Shown piece after piece: positions 37,825-48,326 of a stretch of 64,000 nucleotides of DNA. The translations under genes and the position numbers were made by a program. The stretch is from Pseudomonas tohonis (GTDB lineage: Bacteria > Pseudomonadota > Gammaproteobacteria > Pseudomonadales > Pseudomonadaceae): positions 4,962,001 to 5,026,000 of the forward strand of contig NZ_AP023189.1 of assembly GCF_012767755.2 (NCBI RefSeq), read 5' to 3'. The notes under the pieces were generated by a model, which searched no databases, had not been told where the DNA came from, and saw only the letters and a list, made by a program, of their open reading frames with translations. How positions within the stretch are numbered: position 1 is the stretch's first letter; every line of letters begins with the position of its first letter.

Positions 37825-37898
37825 GTGCCACATTCTGCCAGCAGCGCCTTCGGGCCCTGGCAGCGGCCCTGTCGCTGGGGAGCCGCTGGCAATGTGCC
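37825..37898. repeat. Imperfect inverted repeat downstream of BrkB gene
   Basis: The arms ACATT-CT-GCCAGC (about 37830-37842) and GCTGGC-AATGT (37885-37895) pair with a two-base bulge, enclosing smaller GGCAG/CTGCC repeats. It lies just after the BrkB stop on the minus strand and may act in termination or mRNA stability. Confidence 0.4.
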
Positions 37899-37916
37899 GC
37901 AAACTGCCTTTTTTTG

Positions 37917-39137
37917 TCACTCGGGCGCAGGCCGCAGCCAGCCGGCCAGGCTCCCGTCGAACAAGGCCTGTTGCTCCTGGTGCACCCCCTCCAGCGCGGC
38001 CTTCAACGGTGGGTACCAGGCCTCGTCCAGATGCGCCGGCAGTTGCGATGGGCGCGGCAACGGCCAGGGGCAATGGCTGAGCAACTGGTGCAGGCTGTAG
38101 TGGTTCAGGTCACGCGACAGCACCCAGGAGCCGCCTCCCACGCGGCACGCCAGGTGCTGGCTTTCGAGCAGCTCCATCAGCTCCAGCCACTCATCTTCTG
38201 GCAGCAGCCAGCCGGCACGTTGCGCATCCAGGTGCCGCGTGGGCAGGCCTCGCTGCTGGCGGTCGTGCATGACCCGCAGCACGCCCATCAGCACCAGCAG
38301 GCGCGGCATCGCCTGGCGCCGCCAGTGGCGTGAGCTGGTGAGGTTGCATACCAGCTCCGCGCCGAACAGCACGATGAGCCAGGACACGTAGATCCACAGC
38401 AGGAACAGCGGCACCGTGGCGAAGGCACCGTAGATCAACTGGTAGCCCGGGAAGAAGCTCACGTAGAGACCGAACAGCGCCTTCGCCGACTCGAACAGCA
38501 GCGCGGTGAAAGCGCCCCCGGTCAATGCATGGCGCAGCGGTACACGGGCATTGGGCACCGCCGCGTAGAGCAGCGTGAACGCCGCCACGTTGAACAGCAG
38601 CGGCGTGAAGCCGAGGAGGATGCGGGTGCCGGCGATCTCGTTGAGGCTGGAAAGCATCGACAGCGAGGTGATGTAGGTGCTCACCGCGAACCCCGTCCCC
38701 AGCAGCAGCGGCCCCAGGCTGAGAATGGCCCAGTACAGGAGGAAGCTGGACACCCCGCGCCGTGGCTGGCGCACCCGCCAGATCGTGTTGAAGGCCTTCT
38801 CGATGGTCACCAGCATGGTGAAGGCCGTCACCGCCAGCAGCGCCACGCCCACCCAGGTCAGGTGCCGCGCCTGCAGCGTGAAGCCCTGCAGGTATTCCTG
38901 CACCGCCTCGCCGGTCGATGGCACGAAGTTGTGGAAGATGAAACGCTGGATCTGCTCGCCCATGCCCTGGAAGGCCGGGATCGCCGAGAGCATGGTGAAG
39001 GTCACCGTCATGATCGGCACTACGGCGAACAGGCTGGTGTAGGTCAGCGCTGCAGCGCTGTTGAAACCGTGGTCGCTGATGAAGCGATGCAACAGGAAGC
39101 GCCAGAACTCTTCCACGTCTTTGATGCGTTGGCGCAT
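37917..39137 (-). CDS. YihY/BrkB family inner-membrane protein
   Basis: A 406-residue protein with six membrane helices in the BrkB/YihY pattern ([60 protein letters not shown]) and a soluble C-terminal part of about 130 residues. It was once called ribonuclease BN, a name now judged wrong; a transport role is suspected. It is divergent from the ArsC-like gene. Confidence 0.88.
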   Translation of the reverse strand: MRQRIKDVEEFWRFLLHRFISDHGFNSAAALTYTSLFAVVPIMTVTFTMLSAIPAFQGMGEQIQRFIFHNFVPSTGEAVQEYLQGFTLQARHLTWVGVALLAVTAFTMLVTIEKAFNTIWRVRQPRRGVSSFLLYWAILSLGPLLLGTGFAVSTYITSLSMLSSLNEIAGTRILLGFTPLLFNVAAFTLLYAAVPNARVPLRHALTGGAFTALLFESAKALFGLYVSFFPGYQLIYGAFATVPLFLLWIYVSWLIVLFGAELVCNLTSSRHWRRQAMPRLLVLMGVLRVMHDRQQRGLPTRHLDAQRAGWLLPEDEWLELMELLESQHLACRVGGGSWVLSRDLNHYSLHQLLSHCPWPLPRPSQLPAHLDEAWYPPLKAALEGVHQEQQALFDGSLAGWLRPAPE

Positions 39138-39253
39138 TCCATCTCCTTAATGCTGGGTGCCCTGTCCGCCGGCCGACTCGACACGCAAGGTTCAGGCCTG
39201 CGCCCGGACGCGGTTAGAATAGCCGCCTCCCACAAGGCCTTGCGACCCCCGCC

Positions 39254-40612
<1,359 letters not shown>

Positions 40613-40652
40613 GCAGGGACGCGAAGCGGCGCGGCCAGGGCCGCGCCGGGGT

Positions 40653-41357
40653 TCACCAGCCCAGGGTTTCCTTGAGGAAGGGGATGGTGAGCTTGCGCTG
40701 GGCCTGCAGGGAGGCCTGATCGAGACGTTCGAGCAAGTCGAACAGGGCGCTCATGCTGCGCGAGCCGCGGGTGAGGATGAAGCGCCCGACCTCATCGGTC
40801 AGGTGCAGGCCACGGCGCGAGGCACGCAGTTGCAGGGCGCGCAGCTTGTCCTCGTCGGACAGCGACTGCAGCTGGAAGATCAGCGCCAGGGTCAGGCGCG
40901 ACTTCAGGTCCGGCAACTTCACCGCCAGCTCCCGCGGTGCGGTATTGGCCGCCAGCAGCAGCTTGCGACCCGAATCACGCAGGCGGTTGAACAGGTGGAA
41001 CAGCGCCTCCTCCCAGTCCGCGCGCCCGGCTACCGCATCCAGATCATCGAGGCAGACCAGCTCGCACTGCTCCAGGTTGTCGAGGATCGCCGTCCCGTAT
41101 GGCGCCAGCTCCGCCAGCGGCAGGTAGACCGCCTGCTCGCCCCGCTGCTCGAAGCGCAGGCAGGCCGCCTGCTGCAGGTGGCTGCGACCGACGCCCTCCC
41201 CGCCCCAGAGGTAGATCAGGCTTTCGGTCCAACCGGCATCGGCCTCGCAGAGGCGCTCGACATAGCCGAGTGCCGCGGCGTTGGCGCCGGGGTAGTAGTT
41301 GGCAAATGTCGCGTCGTCACGCAAGCGGATGCCGAGGGGAAGCTGAATGGGTTTCAT
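40653..41357 (-). CDS. hda: DnaA-related regulator Hda
   Basis: A 234-residue AAA+ protein related to DnaA: start MKPIQLPLGIRL (a clamp-binding motif), Walker-like GGEGVGRSHLQQ, the Walker B region LVCLDDLDAVAG, and sensor NTAPRELAVKLPDLKSRL. Hda with the DNA clamp stimulates ATP hydrolysis on DnaA after initiation. It overlaps the permease gene by four bases. Confidence 0.94.
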   Translation of the reverse strand: MKPIQLPLGIRLRDDATFANYYPGANAAALGYVERLCEADAGWTESLIYLWGGEGVGRSHLQQAACLRFEQRGEQAVYLPLAELAPYGTAILDNLEQCELVCLDDLDAVAGRADWEEALFHLFNRLRDSGRKLLLAANTAPRELAVKLPDLKSRLTLALIFQLQSLSDEDKLRALQLRASRRGLHLTDEVGRFILTRGSRSMSALFDLLERLDQASLQAQRKLTIPFLKETLGW

Positions 41358-42448
41358 GCCGAGTCGCTGGGTTCGTCGGAACCGCTGCCGGTCTCTCCGT
41401 AAAGTTGGGAAAGTTTATAGAAATCATGCGCATGGCGCAGCAAAACCATGATCACGGCGGCCACCGGCAGTGCCAGCAGCACACCGGTGAAACCGAACAG
41501 CTGGCCACCGGCGAGGATGGCGAAGATCACCGCCACCGGATGCAGGCCGATGCGATCGCCCACCAGCAGCGGGGTCAGCAGCATGCCCTCGAGCAACTGG
41601 CCGACGCCGAACACCACCGCGACGCCGATCAGCGGATACAGGTCGAAGCCGCTGAATTGGAACAGCGCGGCCGCCACGGCGGCACCGAAGCCGACCACGA
41701 AGCCCATGTAGGGAACGATGCTGGCGAGCCCGGCGAGCAGGCCGATCAGCAGCCCGAGATCGAGCCCGATGGCCATCAGGCCCACGGCGTAGATGGTCCC
41801 CAGCGCCAGCATCACCAGCAACTGGCCACGGATGAAGGCGCCGAGTACCTCGTGGCACTCACCGGCGAGCTTCACCACCAGCCCCTCGCGGGCACGCGGC
41901 AGGAGCCCGCGGAGCTTGGCGACCATCAGGTCCCAGTCGCGCAGCAGGTAGAAGCCAACCACCGGGATCAACAGCAGGTTGCCGACCCAGCCCACCAGCG
42001 CCAGGCCCGAGGCGGTGGCACTGGCCAGCAGCACGCCGACCACGTCGGTGGTCTGGCCCAGGTGGCCGCTGATCACTTCCTTGAGCTTGTCGAAGCGCCA
42101 GAACCCCTGCGGCAGGCCCAGCTTGGCCTGCACCCAGGGCAGCGCGCTGTTCTGCAGCCAGTCGAGCATCTGCGGCGCCAGCTCGTAGAGGCGCACCAGC
42201 TGGCGGCCGAGCATGGGCACCAGCACCAGCAGCAGGGCCAGGAGGATCAGGCTGAACAGGGTGAATACCGCCACCACGCCCCAGGTGCGTGACAGCCCCA
42301 GGCGCTCGAGGCGATCCACCAGCGGATCGCCCAGGTACGCCAGGAGCATGCCGATCAGGAAGGGGGACAGGATCGGGTGCAGCAGGTACAGCAGCCAGCA
42401 CAGGAGCAGGACGCCCCCCAGCCAGAGCCAGCGACGCGAATCGGTCAT
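41354..42448 (-). CDS. AI-2E family transporter (PerM)
   Basis: A 364-residue inner-membrane protein, the second AI-2E paralog in the window. It starts with two helices (WLWLGGVLLLCWLLYLLHPI), and its late segments include ASIVPYMGFVVGFGAAVAAAL and GDRIGLHPVAVIFAILAGG. Coupling to hda is conserved in Pseudomonas and other gammaproteobacteria. Substrate unknown. Confidence 0.9.
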   Translation of the reverse strand: MTDSRRWLWLGGVLLLCWLLYLLHPILSPFLIGMLLAYLGDPLVDRLERLGLSRTWGVVAVFTLFSLILLALLLVLVPMLGRQLVRLYELAPQMLDWLQNSALPWVQAKLGLPQGFWRFDKLKEVISGHLGQTTDVVGVLLASATASGLALVGWVGNLLLIPVVGFYLLRDWDLMVAKLRGLLPRAREGLVVKLAGECHEVLGAFIRGQLLVMLALGTIYAVGLMAIGLDLGLLIGLLAGLASIVPYMGFVVGFGAAVAAALFQFSGFDLYPLIGVAVVFGVGQLLEGMLLTPLLVGDRIGLHPVAVIFAILAGGQLFGFTGVLLALPVAAVIMVLLRHAHDFYKLSQLYGETGSGSDEPSDSA

Positions 42449-42492
42449 GGAGAAACCTCAGCCTTGAGTTGCGGGAGCGGCCGTCCGGGCCC

Positions 42493-43536
42493 TCACCAAT
42501 GGAATCGCAATACCGGGTCGCGCGGCTGCACCTGCGGTGCCGGCGCCGCCCCCGGGGTGGCAGGAGCCTGGCCTGCATCCACCGGAGCGGCTTCGGGAGC
42601 GGACTCCTGCAGGCCGCTCAGGGCCAACTGGGCACGCAGTTGCTCGCCGCTGGCGTTGATCTGGTAGCGCAGCAGGTCGCCCTCGACCTGCACCAGGCGG
42701 GCGCCGAAAGGCTCCAGCGCGCGGGACAGTTCGGCGTAGCGCGCGAGGTCGGCGCCCTTCACTTCCAGGACCTGGCTCTGGCCGACACCCGCCGCCACGA
42801 CGAAGCGCGGCGCCAGGCGCTGGCTCACGGCGAGCAGCACGGCGTCGGCGACGGCGGCCTGGTCGGCTCCCTCGACGTTGCCCTGGTCGCGGTTGTCGCC
42901 CAGCCACAGGTGCCACTGGGCCTTCCACTTGCCATCGGCCTCGCTGGCCAGCACGGCGAGCAGGGCGTCGGCGGAATAACGCTCGGAGGCCGGACGCAGC
43001 GCCTCCGGGTCGGTCGCCACCAGAGCCTCGGGCGTGGCCACCAGCTGTTCGCTGAGATCCGCCAGCGGCAGGCGCAGGGGCAGGCCACGGTGCTGGGCGG
43101 CATCACGCAGCGGCTTGGCCGCCTCCTGGGCATCCCCCACCAGGCTCGCGCCGTCGCTGCCCTGGTTCAGCCACCAGGCGAGGATCGCCGGGCGATTGGC
43201 GCCCCACAGCGGAACGCCGGCCTGGCGCAGGGTGCGCTCGGTGGTCACCGGGTCGAAGTCCACCAGCAGGGACTGGCCCTCGTAGCCGAACTGGCTGATC
43301 AATTGCTGCGGATTCTTGCGCGCCTCGGCCAGGGCCGGGTTATCCAGCGCCTTGGCATCGCCCGCGAGACGGATGACCAGGGTCTCCAGCGCGCGATTCA
43401 AGGCCTGGTCACGCTCGGCCGGCTGCTGCGAGGCGACGGGTTCGCGCACCTGGTAGAGGCCGCCGACCGTTTCGGCGAAGGCCGGCAGGCTGGACAACGG
43501 CAGGCAGACCATGAGCAGGCGGGCGATCAGGCGCAT
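42493..43536 (-). CDS. DUF2066 exported protein
   Basis: A 347-residue protein with a signal peptide (MVCLPLSSLPAFA-ET) and a DUF2066 domain (RDQALNRALETLVIRLAGDA, GANRPAILAWWLNQGSDG). A Pro/Ala-rich tail follows. ATG 43536 (MRLIARL) is five bases after GAGAG; ATG 43551 is possible. Function unknown. It is divergent from purM and upstream of perM-hda on the same strand. Confidence 0.85.
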   Translation of the reverse strand: MRLIARLLMVCLPLSSLPAFAETVGGLYQVREPVASQQPAERDQALNRALETLVIRLAGDAKALDNPALAEARKNPQQLISQFGYEGQSLLVDFDPVTTERTLRQAGVPLWGANRPAILAWWLNQGSDGASLVGDAQEAAKPLRDAAQHRGLPLRLPLADLSEQLVATPEALVATDPEALRPASERYSADALLAVLASEADGKWKAQWHLWLGDNRDQGNVEGADQAAVADAVLLAVSQRLAPRFVVAAGVGQSQVLEVKGADLARYAELSRALEPFGARLVQVEGDLLRYQINASGEQLRAQLALSGLQESAPEAAPVDAGQAPATPGAAPAPQVQPRDPVLRFHW

Positions 43537-43722
43537 TGGGACTCTCGACATTCTGTTGGACGGCGGCTGGCCGCGAGTGAAGGGCTATACCTTAAACAGG
43601 CCCAACCTCACCGGCAACGGGCCGGATACCGGGCGAGCACTTATTTGAACGCTTTTCGCCAACACCGACCGCTGCCGATGGCCGCTGTGGGTCAAGCCTG
43701 ATAAAATCGCGCGCCTTCGCAA

Positions 43723-43744
43723 ACCGGCAGCCAGACTTGCCGGT
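43723..43744 (+). promoter_or_regulatory. Inverted repeat in the purM leader
   Basis: ACCGGCA-GCCAGACT-TGCCGGT forms perfect 7-bp arms about 35 bases upstream of the purM start. A TAAAAT -10-like element lies just before it (43702-43707). It may be an operator or an mRNA hairpin. Confidence 0.4.
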
Positions 43745-43777
43745 CGATCCTCGAATTTCCCCTATAGGCCTGGATTT

Positions 43778-44836
43778 ATGAGCAAGCAACCCTCCCTGAG
43801 CTACAAGGACGCTGGTGTGGACATCGACGCGGGCGAAGCCCTGGTCGAACGCATCAAAGGCGTGGCCAAGCGCACCGCGCGCCCTGAAGTGATGGGCGGC
43901 CTGGGTGGCTTCGGCGCCCTCTGCGAAATCCCGGCCGGCTACAAACAGCCCGTGCTGGTCTCCGGCACCGACGGCGTCGGCACCAAGCTGCGCCTGGCGC
44001 TGAACCTGAACAAGCACGACAGCATCGGCCAGGACCTGGTCGCCATGTGCGTGAACGACCTGGTCGTCTGCGGCGCCGAGCCGCTGTTCTTCCTCGACTA
44101 CTACGCCACCGGCAAGCTCAACGTCGACGTGGCCGCCACCGTGGTCACCGGCATCGGTGCCGGCTGCGAACTGGCCGGCTGCTCGCTGGTGGGCGGCGAG
44201 ACCGCCGAGATGCCCGGCATGTACGAAGGCGAAGACTACGACCTGGCCGGCTTCTGCGTCGGCGTCGTGGAAAAGGCCGAGATCATCGACGGCTCCAAGG
44301 TCGCCACCGGTGACACCCTGATCGCCCTGCCCTCCTCCGGCCCGCACTCCAACGGCTACTCGCTGATCCGCAAGATCATCGAAGTCAGCGGTGCCGACAT
44401 CGAGAACGTGCAGCTCGACGGCAAGCCCCTGGCCGACCTGCTGATGGCGCCGACCCGCATCTACGTGAAGCCGCTGCTCAAGCTGATCAAGGACACCGGC
44501 GCGGTGAAGGCCATGGCCCACATCACCGGCGGCGGCCTGACCGAGAACATCCCGCGCGTCCTGCCCGAAGGCGCCCAGGCGGTGATCGACGTCGCCAGCT
44601 GGACCCGCCCGGCCGTGTTCGACTGGCTGCAGGAGAAGGGCAACGTCGACGAGCGCGAGATGCACCGCGTCCTCAACTGCGGCGTCGGCATGGTCATCTG
44701 CATCGCCCCCGAGCAGGTCGAGGTGGCCCTGGAAACCCTGCGCGCCGCTGGCGAGCAACCCTGGGTCATCGGCCAGATCGCCGCAGGCGCCGAAGGCAGC
44801 GAACGCGTCGTCCTGAACAACCTGAAAAGCCACTGA
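43778..44836 (+). CDS. purM: Phosphoribosylformylglycinamidine cyclo-ligase
   Basis: A 352-residue AIR synthetase, the ATP-dependent ring-closing step of purine synthesis. Visible marks are [34 protein letters not shown] and [11 protein letters not shown]. The stop overlaps the purN start by one base (TGATG). The purMN pair is a standard operon. Confidence 0.98.
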   Translation: MSKQPSLSYKDAGVDIDAGEALVERIKGVAKRTARPEVMGGLGGFGALCEIPAGYKQPVLVSGTDGVGTKLRLALNLNKHDSIGQDLVAMCVNDLVVCGAEPLFFLDYYATGKLNVDVAATVVTGIGAGCELAGCSLVGGETAEMPGMYEGEDYDLAGFCVGVVEKAEIIDGSKVATGDTLIALPSSGPHSNGYSLIRKIIEVSGADIENVQLDGKPLADLLMAPTRIYVKPLLKLIKDTGAVKAMAHITGGGLTENIPRVLPEGAQAVIDVASWTRPAVFDWLQEKGNVDEREMHRVLNCGVGMVICIAPEQVEVALETLRAAGEQPWVIGQIAAGAEGSERVVLNNLKSH

Positions 44837-45486
44837 TGTCCGACCGCTGTGATGTGGTGGTGCTGATCTCCGGTTCCGGCAGCAACCTCCAGGCCCTGAT
44901 CGACAGCAGCTCCAACGCCGACAGCCCGGCACGCATCCGCGCGGTGATATCCAACCGCGCCGATGCCTACGGGCTGGAGCGCGCCCGCCAGGCGGGGATC
45001 GCCACCCGGGTGCTCGACCACACGCAGTACGCAGGCCGCGAAGCCTTCGATGCGGCGCTGGTCGAGGCCATCGACGCCTACGCACCGCGCCTGGTGCTGC
45101 TGGCGGGCTTCATGCGCATCCTCACCCCCGGCTTCGTGCGCCACTACCAGGGGCGCCTGCTCAATATCCACCCGTCCCTGCTGCCCCTGCACAAGGGCCT
45201 GCACACCCACCAGCGTGCGCTGGAAGCCGGCGATGCGGAGCACGGCTGCAGCGTGCATTTCGTCACCGAGGAACTCGATGGAGGCCCTCTGGTCGTACAG
45301 GCGGTAATCCCGGTAGAGTCTGGCGATACGCCGGAAAGCCTGGCCAGACGGGTGCATGCCGAGGAACACCGTATCTACCCGCTGGCCATGCGCTGGTTCG
45401 CCGAAGGTCGCCTGCACCTGGGCGAGCAAGGCGCGCTACTGGATGGCCAAGCGCTGCCCCCTTGCGGGCAGCAACTGCGTAACTAG
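44836..45486 (+). CDS. purN: GAR transformylase 1
   Basis: A 216-residue enzyme transferring formyl from 10-formyl-THF to glycinamide ribonucleotide. It shows the substrate loop ISGSGSNLQALID, the catalytic NIHPSLLPLHKGLHTHQRAL (Asn, His) and the later Asp in EELDGGPLVVQ. It is coupled to purM. Confidence 0.97.
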   Translation: MSDRCDVVVLISGSGSNLQALIDSSSNADSPARIRAVISNRADAYGLERARQAGIATRVLDHTQYAGREAFDAALVEAIDAYAPRLVLLAGFMRILTPGFVRHYQGRLLNIHPSLLPLHKGLHTHQRALEAGDAEHGCSVHFVTEELDGGPLVVQAVIPVESGDTPESLARRVHAEEHRIYPLAMRWFAEGRLHLGEQGALLDGQALPPCGQQLRN

Positions 45487-45498
45487 GAGATTTTGCCG

Positions 45499-46212
45499 AT
45501 GCGTCGTGCCCTGTTGTTGCTCCTCGCCCTGTTCACCCTGCCGGTCACGGCGGCCGAGCTGAAGCCCTTCGAGGCCAGCTACACCGCCGACTGGAAGACG
45601 ATGCCCATCAGCGGCACCGCCGGGCGCAGCCTGAAGAAACTGGACGATGGCCGCTGGCAGCTGGATTTCGAGGCCTCCATGCTGGTGGCCAGCCTCACCG
45701 AAACGAGCGTGTTCCGCCTGGAGAACAATGCCTTCCTGCCGCAGACCTACCGCTTCAACCGCAGCGGCCTGGGCAAGAGCAAGCAGATCGAGCTGGATTT
45801 CGACTGGGGCGAGAAGCAGGTGATCGGCAGCGATCGCGGCAATCAGGTGCGCGTACCGCTCAACCGTGGCCTGGTGGACAAGTCCACCTACCAGCTGGTG
45901 CTCCAGCACGACGTCGCCGCCGGCAAGAAGAGCATGAGCTACCAGGTGATCGACGGCGACGAGGTCGAGACCTACGACTTCCGCGTGCTCGGCGAGGAGA
46001 AGGTGGAAACCAAGGCCGGCACGGTCGACGCCATCAAGGTCGAGCGCGTGCGCGACCCCACCCAGAGCAATCGCAAGACCGTTCTCTGGTTCGCCAAGGA
46101 ATGGGGCTACCTGCTGGTGCGCCTGAACCAGGTGGAGAAGGACGGCAAGGAATACCAGATCATGCTCAAGGAAGGCACGGTCGACGGTCGCAAGGTCGAA
46201 GGCGCCCAGTAA
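45499..46212 (+). CDS. DUF3108 exported protein
   Basis: A 237-residue periplasmic protein with a signal peptide (LLLLLALFTLPVTAA) and a beta-rich DUF3108 domain (FEASYTADWKTMPISG, YQLVLQHDVAAGKKSMSY). ATG 45499 is nine bases after GGAG. It lies 12 bases after purN and is closed by a terminator. Function unknown. Confidence 0.87.
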   Translation: MRRALLLLLALFTLPVTAAELKPFEASYTADWKTMPISGTAGRSLKKLDDGRWQLDFEASMLVASLTETSVFRLENNAFLPQTYRFNRSGLGKSKQIELDFDWGEKQVIGSDRGNQVRVPLNRGLVDKSTYQLVLQHDVAAGKKSMSYQVIDGDEVETYDFRVLGEEKVETKAGTVDAIKVERVRDPTQSNRKTVLWFAKEWGYLLVRLNQVEKDGKEYQIMLKEGTVDGRKVEGAQ

Positions 46213-46230
46213 GGCGCGAGCGACACCGAG

Positions 46231-46257
46231 AAGCCGGGCCGATGCCCGGCTTTTTCA
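46231..46257 (+). terminator. Terminator after DUF3108 gene
   Basis: AAGCCGGGC-CGAT-GCCCGGCTT followed by TTT is a 9-bp stem, 18 bases after the stop. Confidence 0.92.
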
Positions 46258-46346
46258 TGCCCTTACAAAGGTGGGCTGGCAGCGTGCCGACGGGGGTATA
46301 GGATGATCGGAACCCTGGATCGAGACTCCCGCCCGAGGAGGCCGAG

Positions 46347-46619
46347 ATGAGCCAATACCTGCCCCTGTCCTGCGAGCTCTACGACTTCATCGAGATCGCC
46401 TGCATGCACCGCTATCAGTTGCTGATCGAGCTGGACGACGGCGCCAGCCTCGAAGCCCGCGCGGTGAGTACCGAAACCACGCCGGCAAAGGAAGAGTTCT
46501 TCATCGTCCAGGGCGAAACCGGCCGCGAGCGCCTGCGCCTGGACCACATCGCCGCCATCACCCCGCTGACCGAAGGCGCGAGCTTCGGCCGGGTACTGCT
46601 GGGCAACCAGATCTGCTGA
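46347..46619 (+). CDS. Rho-binding antiterminator (Rof/YaeO-like)
   Basis: A 90-residue protein starting MSQYLPLSCELYDFIEIACM, with AKEEFFIV and LRLDHIAAITPL, the pattern of the Rof family. Rof binds Rho and blocks its RNA loading. A GAGGAGG-like site precedes the ATG. It stands as a single gene between two terminator regions. Confidence 0.85.
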   Translation: MSQYLPLSCELYDFIEIACMHRYQLLIELDDGASLEARAVSTETTPAKEEFFIVQGETGRERLRLDHIAAITPLTEGASFGRVLLGNQIC

Positions 46620-46639
46620 TGATCCACCTCCCGGGCCGA

Positions 46640-46722
46640 GTCGGGTTACAGGCAATCCCTGTAGGTCGGGTACAACCCGACAAGCAGCGAGCACCGGGCT
46701 CCGCGAGCTTCACCCGCCCTAC
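46640..46722. repeat. Intergenic palindromic repeat (REP-like)
   Basis: GTCGGGTT (46640-46647) and AACCCGAC (46674-46681) are perfect 8-bp arms. Inside them ACAGG-CAATC-CCTGT forms a second hairpin, and a further GTCGGGT copy sits at 46665. An ACCGGGCTCCGCGAGCTTCA block at 46693-46712 with CCCGCCCTAC after it resembles the GTAGGGTGGGT-type repeats scattered through Pseudomonas intergenic DNA. Confidence 0.6.
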
Positions 46723-46742
46723 TGCCGACTCCAGGTACCCAT

Positions 46743-46767
46743 GAAAAAGCCGGGCATCGCCCGGCTT
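46743..46767 (-). terminator. Terminator after DUF2058 gene
   Basis: On the minus strand AAGCCGGGC-GAT-GCCCGGCTT is followed by TTTCAT. It ends the DUF2058 transcript. Confidence 0.88.
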
Positions 46768-46787
46768 CCTTCATACCCGTCCCGCAC

Positions 46788-47327
46788 TCACCACATCAGG
46801 TCGTCCGGCACCTTGTAGGCGGCGTAGGGATCGTCCGCATCCGCTTCCTCGGTGGGGGTGTTGAGCAGCAGGATGCGGCGCGGATCGCGCTCCTGGATAC
46901 GCAGCGCGGCATCACGCGGGATGATCTCGTAGCCGCCGCCGTGCTGGACGATGGCCAGGGAGCCACGGCTCAGCTTGTCGCGGACCATGTCGTTGACGGC
47001 GATGCGCTTGACCTTCTTGTCGTCGACGAAGTTGTAGTAGTCCTCGGTGGTCAGCTTGGGCAGGCGCGAACTCTCGATGAGCTGCTTGATCTGCGCCGAC
47101 CGGGCCTTCTGCTCGGCCTTCTCCTGCTGCTGGCGGTTCAGCTCCTGGTCCCGGGCGACCTTCTCGGCCTGGGCCTTGAGAGCGGCCTGGCGCTGGGAAT
47201 CGTCCTTCTCGACCTGGTTCTTCTTCTCCAGGCGCTGCTGCTTCTGCTGTTGCTTGCCGGCCTGCTTGACCTGCTTTTCATTGACCAGCCCGGCTTTCAG
47301 CAGTTGGTCACGGAGGGAAAGGCTCAT
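46788..47327 (-). CDS. DUF2058 (YaiL-like) nucleoprotein-type protein
   Basis: A 179-residue protein with a highly charged coiled-coil middle (residues 20-90, VKQAGKQQQKQQRLEKKNQV) and a small folded end (TTEDYYNFVDDKKVKRIAVN). The start MSLSLRDQLLKAGLV is typical of the family. Function is unknown. It lies 20 bases after mazG on the same strand. Confidence 0.88.
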   Translation of the reverse strand: MSLSLRDQLLKAGLVNEKQVKQAGKQQQKQQRLEKKNQVEKDDSQRQAALKAQAEKVARDQELNRQQQEKAEQKARSAQIKQLIESSRLPKLTTEDYYNFVDDKKVKRIAVNDMVRDKLSRGSLAIVQHGGGYEIIPRDAALRIQERDPRRILLLNTPTEEADADDPYAAYKVPDDLMW

Positions 47328-47347
47328 GGGTAATTCAGTCTCTCTGC

Positions 47348-48178
47348 TTAGCAGCCAAGGGCGGCTTTTTCCTGTTTCTTGGCTTCGCCCCACAGGGCAT
47401 CCAGTTCGTCCAGGGTGCAATCTTCGATGGGACGACCCGCTTCGCGCAATGCCTGTTCGATGAATCGGAAGCGCCGCTCGAATTTGCCGTTGGCCGAGCG
47501 CAGGGCGGTTTCCGGGTCCACCTTCAGGTGGCGCGCCAGGTTGACCACCACGAACAGCAGGTCGCCGATCTCGTCGGCCACGGCGGCAGGGTCGTTGTCG
47601 GCCATCGCCTCCAGCACCTCGTCCAGCTCCTCGCGCACCTTGTCCACCACCGGCAGCGCCTCGGGCCAGTCGAAACCGACCTGGGCGGCACGCTTCTGCA
47701 GCTTGGCGGCGCGGCTCAGGGCGGGCAGCACGGCGGGTACGTCATCCAGCAGGGACAGCTGCTCGGGTGCTGCGGCCTTCTCGGCGCGCTCCTCGGCCTT
47801 GATCGCCTCCCAGCGCTGCTTGATGGCGGCCTCTTCCAGGCGTGCCATGTCCGGCGCGCCGTACAGGTCGCCATCGGGGAACACGTGAGGGTGGCGACGT
47901 ACCAGCTTGCGGGTGATGGCATCGACGACGGTGGCGAACTCGAAGCGGCCCTCCTCCCGCGCCAGCTGGCTGTAGTAGACGACCTGGAACAGCAGGTCGC
48001 CCAGCTCGCCCGGCAGTTGCTCGAAATCGCCCCGCTCGATGGCATCGGCCACCTCGTAGGCTTCCTCGATGGTGTGCGGGACGATGGTCGCGTAATCCTG
48101 CTTCAGGTCCCAGGGGCAGCCGTACTGCGGGTCACGCAGCCGGGCCATCAGGTGCAGCAGATCATTGAGTTGGTACAT
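47348..48178 (-). CDS. mazG: Nucleoside triphosphate pyrophosphohydrolase MazG
   Basis: A 276-residue enzyme with two MazG folds, about 1-115 and 165-265. The metal-binding motifs are EEAYEVADAIERGD with GELGDLLFQVVYY, and EELDEVLEAMADND with ADEIGDLLFVVVN. It removes aberrant NTPs and affects ppGpp level in E. coli. It follows relA, a long-conserved pair. Confidence 0.95.
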   Translation of the reverse strand: MYQLNDLLHLMARLRDPQYGCPWDLKQDYATIVPHTIEEAYEVADAIERGDFEQLPGELGDLLFQVVYYSQLAREEGRFEFATVVDAITRKLVRRHPHVFPDGDLYGAPDMARLEEAAIKQRWEAIKAEERAEKAAAPEQLSLLDDVPAVLPALSRAAKLQKRAAQVGFDWPEALPVVDKVREELDEVLEAMADNDPAAVADEIGDLLFVVVNLARHLKVDPETALRSANGKFERRFRFIEQALREAGRPIEDCTLDELDALWGEAKKQEKAALGC

Positions 48179-48249
48179 GGCAGGTCCGATGATATATGCC
48201 CGACACGACCTGAGCGTCGCGAGCGAAGGGCTGGCTAGGCGGAATGGGG

Positions 48250-48291
48250 CCGGAAAAGCGGAGTTGGCTAGTGCCAATGAGCATTTTCCGG
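48250..48291. repeat. Nested inverted repeat between relA and mazG
   Basis: The outer arms CCGGAAAA (48250-48257) and TTTTCCGG (48284-48291) enclose a second perfect hairpin, TTGGC-TAGT-GCCAA (48264-48277). It lies in the relA-mazG gap and may regulate readthrough from relA into mazG. Confidence 0.6.
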
Positions 48292-48326
48292 TCCCTTTCC
48301 AACAACGCCAGACCGAGCGCCACAGC

